Source of the DNA: Pseudomonadota bacterium | GTDB taxonomy: Bacteria; Pseudomonadota; Gammaproteobacteria; Burkholderiales; Thiobacillaceae | DNA length: 6,327 nucleotides | Reading direction: 5' to 3' | Assembly (NCBI GenBank): GCA_021791235.1 | Contig: JAJYXA010000534.1 | Span: 1 to 6,327, forward strand | Shown here: positions 1-5,547 of the stretch, piece after piece | Position numbering within the stretch: the first letter of the stretch is position 1 | How the letters are laid out: the number at the start of each line of letters is the position of its first letter | Notes under the pieces: generated by a model | Told to the model about the DNA's origin: nothing | Seen by the model: the letters and a program-made list of their open reading frames with translations, nothing else | The model's database searches: none | Translations under genes and position numbers: made by a program

Positions 1-1
1 C

Positions 2-505
2 GCCTACAGCTGGTGCAAGGCGCCGCGCTGGGCCGGCCGCGTGGCCGAGACCGGCGCGCTGGCGCGGCAGGCGGTCGCGGGCCAGCCGCTGGTCAGGGAT
101 CTGCTCGCCGCCGGCGGCGGCAACGTCATGAGCCGGGTGCTGGCGCGCCTGATCGAAATCAGCCGGGTGCTGCCGGCGATGGAGGCCTGGACCGAGCAGC
201 TGGCGCCGGGCGAGCCCTACTGCGTGGTCGGCGAGATGCCGCGCGAGGCCGAAGGCGAGGGACTGGTCGAGGCGGCGCGCGGGGCGCTCGGTCACTGGCT
301 GTCGGTCAAGCGCGGACGCATCCACAGCTACCAGATCGTCGCTCCGACCACCTGGAATTTCTCGCCGCGCGACGCCCTGGGCGCGCCCGGAGCGCTGGAG
401 CAGGCGCTGGTCGGCGCGCCGGTGGGCGAGGGCGAGGAGGCGCCGCTGGCGGTGCAGCATATCGTCCGTTCCTTCGACCCGTGCATGGTGTGCACGGTGC
501 ATTAG
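2..505 (+). CDS. hoxC: Regulatory (H2-sensing) [NiFe]-hydrogenase large subunit, C-terminal part
   Basis: The reading frame is open from base 2, so the gene starts upstream and only the last 167 residues are seen. The fragment begins with a SWCKAPR stretch, contains GALGHWLSVKRGRIHSYQ and PTTWNFSPRD blocks typical of [NiFe]-hydrogenase large subunits, and ends in DPCMVCTVH. The two cysteines of DPCxxC are the C-terminal ligands of the Ni-Fe site. The stop follows that histidine directly, so there is no C-terminal peptide for a maturation endoprotease to remove. In the family this is characteristic of the group 2 sensory hydrogenases HoxC/HupV; energy-converting group 4 enzymes such as CooH can also lack the extension, but their sequence blocks differ. 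These sensors are cytoplasmic, turn over H2 slowly, and pass the signal to a histidine kinase. The next gene is such a kinase, which supports the call. The small subunit (hoxB/hupU) would be expected just upstream. Confidence 0.9.
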   Translation, partial: AYSWCKAPRWAGRVAETGALARQAVAGQPLVRDLLAAGGGNVMSRVLARLIEISRVLPAMEAWTEQLAPGEPYCVVGEMPREAEGEGLVEAARGALGHWLSVKRGRIHSYQIVAPTTWNFSPRDALGAPGALEQALVGAPVGEGEEAPLAVQHIVRSFDPCMVCTVH

Positions 506-526
506 TCCCGACCTGAGGAGACCGAC

Positions 527-586
527 ATGGCAGGCCACATCCCTAGGCGCGACGGCGATGCCGGCGCACTCGAGCGGGGACTCTGA
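527..586 (+). CDS. Possible 19-codon leader ORF ahead of the kinase gene
   Basis: An ATG at 527 follows a strong ribosome binding site (GAGGAG, 515-520, 6-nt gap) and opens a 19-residue ORF that begins MAGHIPRRD and stops at 584-586. One base later comes an ATG in the kinase frame (588). The best Shine-Dalgarno in this junction therefore serves the short frame rather than the kinase. It may be a leader peptide coupling kinase translation to hoxC, or the original kinase start separated from its body by a frameshift. I do not recognise the peptide, and it could also be meaningless. Confidence 0.3.
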   Translation: MAGHIPRRDGDAGALERGL

Positions 587-587
587 A

Positions 588-1958
588 ATGCCCGGTTCCG
601 GAAAGCCGGGGCGCGAGCCCGCGAGCGCCTCGACGCAGATGCTGGAGGCGCTCGCGGCATCGACCGGCGCCGCCGCCGGCGAGCATGTCTGGATCGACGT
701 GATCCAGAAGATGGACGAGGTCTATCACGACCTGCTCGAATACGAGGTCGCGCTCGAAGACAAGAATGCCGCGCTCGAGGAATCGCAGCATTTCATCATG
801 AGCGTGCTGACCTCGATGTCGGACATCCTGATCGTCTGCGACCGCGCCGGCGTCATCGAGGACGTCAACCAGTCCCTGCTGGCGCTGACCGGAAAGACGG
901 AGCGCGAACTGAAGGGGCGGGGGATCTTCGAATTGCTCGCCGACGAAGCCTCGCGGCAGCAGTCGCAGCATTATTTCGCCGGCCACGGCGGCGAGGCGCT
1001 GCACGATTGCGAGCTGCAGCTGTCCACCGCCGACGGCGCCAGCGTGCCGGTCTCGGTGAACTGCACGCCGCGCTTTTCCAACGTCGGCAAGCTGCTCGGG
1101 GTGGTGGTGACCGGCCGGCCGGTGGGCGAGCTGCGCCGCGCCTACCAGGCGCTGCGCCAGGCGCACGAAGACCTGAAGCGCACCCAGCAGCAGTTGCTGC
1201 ACTCGGAAAAGATGGCGTCCCTGGGCCGCCTGGTCGCCGGCGTCGCCCACGAACTCAACAATCCGATCAGCTTCGTGCTCGGCAACGTCGTCGCTTTGAA
1301 GCGCTACGCGGAGCGGCTGCACCGCTACCTCGACGCCGTGCATCGTCCGCTCGACGCTGAGCAACTCGAGGCGCTGCGCCATGAACTGCGCATCGACCGC
1401 ATCGTCGAGGATCTGCCGCCGCTGATCGAGGGCACCGTCGAGGGCGCCCAGCGCACCCGCGACATCGTCGACAGCCTGAAGCGCTTCTCGGCCCTCGATC
1501 GCGACGAGCAATCGCGCTTCGATCTGGTAGCGGTGATCGAGCGGGCCGTGCACTGGGTGGCCAAGATCCGGGGCGACGGATTTGCCGTCGATCTGGAACT
1601 GCCGCCGGAGCTCCCGGTCGTCGGCTCGCCCGGTCAGCTGCAGCAGGTGGTGATGAATCTGGTGCAAAACGCCTGCGACGCCACGGGCGAGCGCAACGAT
1701 GCGCGCCTGACCATCACCGGCCGCAGCCAGGACGGCGGCGTCGCGATCGAATTCCACGACAACGGACCGGGCATCAGCGACGAGAATCTCGCGCGAATAT
1801 TCGATCCGTTCTTCACCACCAAGCCGGTCGGCAAGGGCACCGGTCTGGGCCTGGCGATCAGCTACGGCATCGTCGAGCGCCACGGCGGTTCCCTGGGCGC
1901 CGCCAACCATCCGGACGGCGGCGCCTTGTTCAGCATCCGTTTACCGCTCGCCGGCTAG
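588..1958 (+). CDS. hoxJ: PAS-domain sensor histidine kinase, HoxJ type
   Basis: A 456-residue cytoplasmic kinase with no membrane segment. From the ATG at 588, residues about 32-70 form a charged helix, 71-175 a PAS-like domain ([17 protein letters not shown] start), 180-215 a linker coiled coil, then a HisKA dimerisation domain with phosphoacceptor His221 in HELNNP. The HATPase_c domain has an N box (NLVQNACDA, about 357-365), G1 box (DNGPGI, 391-396), F box (FDPFFTTKP) and G2 box (GKGTGLGL), all intact. In Ralstonia eutropha HoxJ receives the signal from the HoxBC sensor hydrogenase and acts on the response regulator HoxA; its position right after hoxC implies the same role here. No receiver domain or HoxA gene is in the window. 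An in-frame ATG at 558 would add 10 residues; 588 was preferred because GGGGA (576-580) sits 7 nt before it, whereas 558 has little upstream of it. The exact start is uncertain; the family call is firm. Confidence 0.88.
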   Translation: MPGSGKPGREPASASTQMLEALAASTGAAAGEHVWIDVIQKMDEVYHDLLEYEVALEDKNAALEESQHFIMSVLTSMSDILIVCDRAGVIEDVNQSLLALTGKTERELKGRGIFELLADEASRQQSQHYFAGHGGEALHDCELQLSTADGASVPVSVNCTPRFSNVGKLLGVVVTGRPVGELRRAYQALRQAHEDLKRTQQQLLHSEKMASLGRLVAGVAHELNNPISFVLGNVVALKRYAERLHRYLDAVHRPLDAEQLEALRHELRIDRIVEDLPPLIEGTVEGAQRTRDIVDSLKRFSALDRDEQSRFDLVAVIERAVHWVAKIRGDGFAVDLELPPELPVVGSPGQLQQVVMNLVQNACDATGERNDARLTITGRSQDGGVAIEFHDNGPGISDENLARIFDPFFTTKPVGKGTGLGLAISYGIVERHGGSLGAANHPDGGALFSIRLPLAG

Positions 1959-2018
1959 CGTAGCGCTTGCCCAAGAATGCTGCCATTGAAATCGTTACGC
2001 TGTCTGGGAAAGGCGGAT

Positions 2019-2090
2019 GTCTTCGGCGAAGACTTGCTGAGGCTGATCGGGTGGGCGTCCGCGCCCTGATCCCGGTTCCGTCGGGGAACT
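2019..2090. terminator. Hairpin cluster at the convergent hoxJ/rcoM junction
   Basis: Three small inverted repeats lie in the 131 bp between the convergent stops. GTCTTC/GAAGAC has a 3-nt loop (2019-2033). GGGCG/CGCCC has a TCCG loop (2053-2066), with a possible outer CGGG/CCCG pairing. GTTCC/GGAAC has a 5-nt loop (2075-2089) and abuts the rcoM stop. None is followed by a clear T-run on either strand, so intrinsic termination is weakly supported. They may act as mRNA 3'-end stabilisers or as a weak bidirectional terminator. Nothing else is evident in 1959-2089. Confidence 0.3.
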
Positions 2091-2815
2091 CACACGCCGA
2101 GCACCTGGCGCAGGTGCGGCACGTTGGCCCGGCTGACCGGAATTTTCTCCTCGGTGTTCCCCGCCATGGAAATCACGAACTGCTCGTCGTGGCGGAGTAC
2201 TGCGCTCGCATGGGCGAGGTTGATGATGTAGCTGCGATGGACCCGTACGAAGCGATCCTGCGGCAGGCGTGGCTCCAGCTGGCTCAAGGACAGGTTGCAG
2301 AAATAGTGCTTGCCGTCAGCGCAGACCTGGGTGTGGTGTCCCTCGGCGCGAAGGAATGCCACCTCGTCGATGTCCAATAATGCGATGCGGCCATGCATGG
2401 ACACCGGCAGCTTGAAAAGGCTGCGGCCGGCCGGGCTGCCTCCGCCGGCCGGTTCCCGATTCGGCGGGTGCGAGGTCAGGTCGGTGATGTCGTAGAGGAT
2501 CAGGCAATAGCCGCTGATCCCGTCGGCATCGTGAAGCCGGATCATGCGCAGTTGCAGCACCGTGTCCGGCACGTTGATGAGCATCGAGGCGTAGCCGGAC
2601 GCGCCCTCATTGTGGGACTGCTGCAGCAGCCAATCGATCTTGCTGCGGGAGTGCTCGGAGTGCACCGACTGTATGGTCTTGCCCAGACTTCCGCGCAAGC
2701 GCTCCGCGCCCAGGACCGCCTCCGCGGTGCCGCTGAAGCTGAGCACGCGGTGATCACGGTCGAGCATCACCAGGCCGATCGGCAGTCGGTTCAGGATGTG
2801 CTGCTGCTGGGACAT
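2090..2815 (-). CDS. rcoM: CO-sensing heme PAS-LytTR transcription regulator
   Basis: A 241-residue one-component regulator. Residues about 5-114 form a PAS domain (LNRLPIGLVMLDRDHRV at the start, LILYDITDLT at the end); 115-131 are a Gly/Pro linker; 132-241 are a LytTR DNA-binding domain with the typical RVHRSYIIN block (191-199) and IPVSRANVPHLRQVL end. PAS plus LytTR is the architecture of RcoM, which binds heme and activates CO-oxidation genes when CO binds. His52 (VHSEHSRSKI) and Met78 (MLINVPD) match, from my memory of the Burkholderia xenovorans protein, its heme ligands His74 and Met104. No cysteine is found near the position of its ferric ligand Cys94 (here SHNEGASGYAS). The start at 2815 was chosen because GGGGGAGGAA ends 5 nt before it; the frame stays open upstream to 2992 but without a comparable site. 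The gene is divergent from cooFS, which strongly supports a CO-sensor role. A non-heme PAS-LytTR regulator is the main alternative. Confidence 0.88.
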   Translation of the reverse strand: MSQQQHILNRLPIGLVMLDRDHRVLSFSGTAEAVLGAERLRGSLGKTIQSVHSEHSRSKIDWLLQQSHNEGASGYASMLINVPDTVLQLRMIRLHDADGISGYCLILYDITDLTSHPPNREPAGGGSPAGRSLFKLPVSMHGRIALLDIDEVAFLRAEGHHTQVCADGKHYFCNLSLSQLEPRLPQDRFVRVHRSYIINLAHASAVLRHDEQFVISMAGNTEEKIPVSRANVPHLRQVLGV

Positions 2816-2840
2816 ATCCGTTCCTCCCCCGATGCTGGCG

Positions 2841-2920
2841 CCCCTCCGGTCGATCGCTTCCGCCGCGGTTCGGGAAGCCGTTCCCCCGTTCGTGCGCCAA
2901 TTCCGCTGTTCGCGAAATTG
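2841..2920. promoter_or_regulatory. Probable RcoM operator: phased GTTCG direct repeats, 20-bp period
   Basis: GTTCG occurs at 2868-2872, 2888-2892 and 2908-2912, exactly 20 bp apart. When the units 2861-2880, 2881-2900 and 2901-2920 are stacked, nine of twenty columns are identical in all three (positions 3, 4, 6, 8-12 and 14). The preceding unit, 2841-2860, keeps seven of those nine, with GGTCG as its core. The middle box, CCCGTTCGT, closely resembles the AlgR site ACCGTTCGT and the general GTT-centred LytTR consensus. RcoM is reported to bind three direct repeats about two helical turns apart, so this array between rcoM and cooF is its likely target. Binding itself is inferred. Confidence 0.7.
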
Positions 2921-2923
2921 CGG

Positions 2924-2952
2924 TTTCCGGCTAAGCACTAATGCAATATATT
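2924..2952 (+). promoter_or_regulatory. Candidate activator-dependent cooF promoter
   Basis: TATATT (2947-2952) is a good -10 match. The hexamer 17 bp upstream, TTTCCG (2924-2929), is a poor -35, as expected for an activated promoter. With a start near 2959, the three GTTCG boxes would be centred near -49, -69 and -89, on one face of the helix and just upstream of the -35. This leaves a leader of about 117 nt before cooF. The surrounding CAATATATTG (2944-2953) is a perfect palindrome, so a minus-strand -10 for rcoM is possible, but I found no good -35 for it. No convincing sigma-54 -24/-12 pair or FNR box was seen. Confidence 0.4.
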
Positions 2953-3062
2953 GATGCGGAGACAGTACCACGGCCGGGGCGATGATGAACATCCCGGCTG
3001 GACAATCAACCGAGGGGCACCGCGATCTCCGGTCGGCACGGGACGCGAGATGCCCACGTTAC

Positions 3063-3070
3063 GGGAGGAG
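3063..3070 (+). promoter_or_regulatory. Ribosome binding site fixing the GTG start of cooF
   Basis: GGGAGGAG ends 5 nt before the GTG at 3076. No upstream ATG in this frame competes with it, so a GTG start is well supported. Confidence 0.8.
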
Positions 3071-3075
3071 GACGA

Positions 3076-3642
3076 GTGGAAAAAGCCATTTTCACCTTCA
3101 TCGAGAAATGCGTTGCCTGCAAGGGCTGCGAGATCGCCTGCGCAGTCGAGCACTCCCAGGCCAAGAGCCTGTTCGGCGCCATCGCCGAAAGCCCGCGGCC
3201 GCGGCCGCGGGTGCGCGTCGAGAACGCCGGCGCGTACAGCTACCCGGCGCGCTGCCTGCATTGCGAGGACGCCGCCTGCATCGCCGCCTGCCCGATGGGC
3301 GCGATGACCCGCAACGCGGTGACGAACGCCGTCTATGTCGATGAGAGCAAGTGCATCGGCTGCTGGATGTGCGTCATGGTCTGCCCCTTCGGCGGCGTCA
3401 GCGCCGATCCGGTGGCGAAGAAGGCGCACAAGTGCGACCGCTGCCCGGACAGGACGGCGCGCGGTGAAGACCCGGCCTGCGTCGCCGCCTGCCCGACGCG
3501 GGCCATGATTTACGCGACCCCGGAAGAACTGGCCGCCCACCGGCGCCAGGCCACCGCCATGAGCGCAGCCGGCATGGCCGCTGCCCGCATTGCCGGCAAC
3601 GTCGATTTGTGGAGAAGTCAGAAGGGAGGAATGCGGAAATGA
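3076..3642 (+). CDS. cooF: CooF-type ferredoxin-like electron carrier of CO dehydrogenase
   Basis: A 188-residue iron-sulfur protein with a GTG start and no signal peptide or membrane segment, hence cytoplasmic. Sixteen cysteines fall into four groups: CVACKGCEIAC (12, 15, 18, 22), CLHCEDAACIAAC (60, 63, 68, 72), CIGCWMCVMVC (93, 96, 99, 103) and CDRC plus CVAAC (120, 123, 135, 139). This is the HycB/CooF pattern for four [4Fe-4S] clusters. In Rhodospirillum rubrum CooF passes electrons from CO dehydrogenase to a membrane-bound hydrogenase. Here the operon instead continues to a flavin oxidoreductase, so that protein is the likelier acceptor. The stop overlaps the cooS start as ATGA (3639-3642), implying translational coupling and matched amounts. 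A Pro-Arg repeat (residues 40-45) between the first two cysteine groups is encoded by a perfect 20-bp palindrome. Other DMSO reductase-type four-cluster subunits share this fold; the neighbour decides the call. Confidence 0.93.
   Translation: MEKAIFTFIEKCVACKGCEIACAVEHSQAKSLFGAIAESPRPRPRVRVENAGAYSYPARCLHCEDAACIAACPMGAMTRNAVTNAVYVDESKCIGCWMCVMVCPFGGVSADPVAKKAHKCDRCPDRTARGEDPACVAACPTRAMIYATPEELAAHRRQATAMSAAGMAAARIAGNVDLWRSQKGGMRK
3192..3211. repeat. Perfect 20-bp palindrome, a CCGCGG triplet repeat within cooF
   Basis: Three tandem CCGCGG units with one extra flanking C and G read the same on both strands. They encode the Pro-Arg run at residues 40-45 of CooF. In this GC-rich coding context it most likely reflects a short hexamer expansion rather than a binding site. 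Confidence 0.6.
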
Positions 3643-5537
3643 ATAACGTCGTCACCCCCGTTGCCGAAAAGCAACTGCTGGAAATCGCCCGCAGCAAGGG
3701 CCTGGAAACGGGCCGCGACCGTCTCGCCGCGATGAAGCCGCAATGCGGCTTCGGCGAGCTGGGCACCTGCTGCCGCATCTGCTACATGGGGCCGTGCCGC
3801 ATCGACCCCTTTGGCGAGGGTCCGAAGAAGGGCGTGTGCGGCCTCTCCCCCGACACCATGGTGGCGCGCAACCTGCTGCGCGAGGCCACCGGCGGCGCCT
3901 CCTCCCATGTCGGCCATGCCCGCCATCTGCTCATCACCCTGCGCGACGCGCTCGACGGCGAGGCGCCCTACGAGATCCGCGGCGAGGATCGGGTGTTCGC
4001 ACTGGGCAAGGTTTTCGGTCTGGCTGTCGAAGGCCGCTCGGCCAAGCAGGTGTGCCGGGAACTGGTGGATATCGCCTTGCAGGATTTCGGGCGCCAGGAC
4101 AACAAGGCCAACAACTGGCTGAGCAAGCGCGCCCCGGCCATGGAGCGGGAAATGTGGGAGAAGCTCGGCCTCACCTACTCCAACCCGCACAACGAAATCG
4201 AGACGGCGATGCACGCCTCGTCCATGGGCAACGACGCCGATCCCGTCACCCTGCTGCTGCGCACCCTGAAAATTGGCCTGGTCGACGGCTGGAGCGGGCT
4301 CGCCCTGTGCACCGACGTCCAGGACATCCTTTTCGGCACGCCGCAGGTGACGACGGTCGAATCCAATGTCGGCGTGCTCGAGGAAAACAGCGTCAATATC
4401 GCCGTGCATGGCCACAATCCGGTGCTCTCCGAAAAAATCTTGGAGTGGGCGGGCAAGCTGGACAAGGAGGCGGTGGCCGCCGGCGCCGAGCGCATCAACC
4501 TCGTCGGCGTATGCTGCACCGGCAACGAGCTGAGCATGCGCCACGGCGTGCCGCTGGCGGCGCACAATGCGCAGTCGGAGCTGATCCTGGCTACCGGCGC
4601 GGTCGATTGCATGATTGTGGATATCCAGTGCATCTGGCCGTCGCTGCCGCAACTGGCCAGGTGCTTCGACACCGCCTTCATCACCACCGACGAGATGGTG
4701 CATATCCCGGGTGCGCGGCACATCGAATTCGAACCGCATCACGCCGATGAGAGCGCGCAGGAAATCGTCCGCGCCGGCATCGAGGCCTTCGCCAAGCGCA
4801 AGGGCAAGGCGGTACATATTCCGCAGCTCAAGACCACGGCCGTAGCCGGGCTCTCGCTCGAAGCCATCGTCGGCATCCTCTCCAAGGTGGATGCGAAAGA
4901 CCCGCTCAAGCCGGTGATCGACAATGTCGCCAATGGCAACATCCTCGGCTTCGCCGGCATCGTCGGCTGCGCCAGCATCAAGTTCCGCGACGGCGCCATG
5001 ACCGAGGAAATGATCAAGGCGCTGCTGGCAAACAATGTGCTGGTGGTGGCTACCGGCTGCATCGCCCATATTTGCGCCCAGGACGGCTTGCTCACTTCGG
5101 AGGCGACCGGCAAGTACTGCGGCGATGGCCTCAAGGCGGTGCTCACCGCGCTGGGGCAGGCCGCCGGTCTGGGCGGGCCGCTGCCGCCGGTGTGGCACAT
5201 GGGCTCCTGCGTCGATAATTCGCGCATCGTCGACCTGCTCGGCGCGGTGGCCGGTCGCCTCGGCGTAAAAATCAGCCAACTGCCCGCGGTGGGTTCGGCC
5301 CCGGAACTGGTGCAGGAGAAGGCCATTTCCATCGGCTGCTCCTTCCTCGCCCTGGGCACGCCGCTGCACGTGGCCCCGGCGCCGCGCATACTCGGCAGCC
5401 AGTCGGTGACCAAGGTACTGACCGAGGACCTGGTCAATATCACCGGGGCCAAGGTCTTCGTCGAGTGCGATCCGAAGAAGGCCGCGGCCGGCGTGGTCGC
5501 GATCATCAAGGAAAAGCGCGCCGCGCTGGGCCTGTGA
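3639..5537 (+). CDS. cooS: Ni-dependent anaerobic carbon monoxide dehydrogenase, catalytic subunit
   Basis: CooS catalyses CO + H2O = CO2 + 2 H+ + 2 e- as a cytoplasmic homodimer. The 632 residues match the usual length (about 630-640). All cluster ligands are visible. D cluster: Cys36 and Cys44, a CX7C spacing. B cluster: Cys45, 48, 53 and 67. C cluster (Ni-Fe-S): His259, Cys293, 331, 444, 474 and 524. These line up at constant offsets with His261 and Cys295/333/446/476/526 of Carboxydothermus CODH-II. Lys561 and His90/93/96, matching the proton-transfer residues, are also present. The enzyme should therefore be catalytically competent. The start at 3639 was chosen because GGGAGGA (3624-3630) lies 8 nt before it and the ATG overlaps the cooF stop; a frame extension back to 3609 lies inside cooF and has no such site. 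Control by the adjacent rcoM is expected. No acetyl-CoA synthase partner is seen, so this is a monofunctional CODH. Confidence 0.97.
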   Translation: MNNVVTPVAEKQLLEIARSKGLETGRDRLAAMKPQCGFGELGTCCRICYMGPCRIDPFGEGPKKGVCGLSPDTMVARNLLREATGGASSHVGHARHLLITLRDALDGEAPYEIRGEDRVFALGKVFGLAVEGRSAKQVCRELVDIALQDFGRQDNKANNWLSKRAPAMEREMWEKLGLTYSNPHNEIETAMHASSMGNDADPVTLLLRTLKIGLVDGWSGLALCTDVQDILFGTPQVTTVESNVGVLEENSVNIAVHGHNPVLSEKILEWAGKLDKEAVAAGAERINLVGVCCTGNELSMRHGVPLAAHNAQSELILATGAVDCMIVDIQCIWPSLPQLARCFDTAFITTDEMVHIPGARHIEFEPHHADESAQEIVRAGIEAFAKRKGKAVHIPQLKTTAVAGLSLEAIVGILSKVDAKDPLKPVIDNVANGNILGFAGIVGCASIKFRDGAMTEEMIKALLANNVLVVATGCIAHICAQDGLLTSEATGKYCGDGLKAVLTALGQAAGLGGPLPPVWHMGSCVDNSRIVDLLGAVAGRLGVKISQLPAVGSAPELVQEKAISIGCSFLALGTPLHVAPAPRILGSQSVTKVLTEDLVNITGAKVFVECDPKKAAAGVVAIIKEKRAALGL

Positions 5538-5547
5538 AAGCGCCGCT

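Noticed and set aside
2..505. Large subunit of the CO-induced hydrogenase (CooH), given the nearby CODH
   Set aside because: The lack of a C-terminal peptide fits CooH too, but the SWCKAPR and HWLSVKRGRIHSYQ blocks and the following HoxJ-type kinase point to a group 2 sensory hydrogenase.
1110..1123. A 14-bp perfect palindrome (ACCGGCCGGCCGGT) in the kinase gene
   Set aside because: It encodes the conserved-looking TGRPVG segment after the PAS domain, and GC-rich palindromes of this size are expected by chance in such DNA.
543..1910. A 455-codon minus-strand frame covering the kinase gene
   Set aside because: It is antisense to a clear histidine kinase, with no recognisable domain; stop codons are simply rare opposite GC-rich codons.
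2947..2960. A possible FNR box beginning TTGAT near 2951
   Set aside because: The second half-site ATCAA is missing at the required spacing.
2816..2992. A 59-residue N-terminal extension of RcoM
   Set aside because: The frame is open, but the strong ribosome site lies directly before the ATG at 2815, and the extension would overlap the operator and promoter region.
2844..3035. The 9-bp word CTCCGGTCG at 2844-2852 and again at 3027-3035
   Set aside because: Only two copies, not in phase with the GTTCG array, and the second lies in the cooF leader; chance is sufficient.
2982..3344. An ORF starting in the cooF leader and overlapping cooF in another frame
   Set aside because: No well-placed ribosome site, no recognisable protein, and it overlaps a well-supported CooF.
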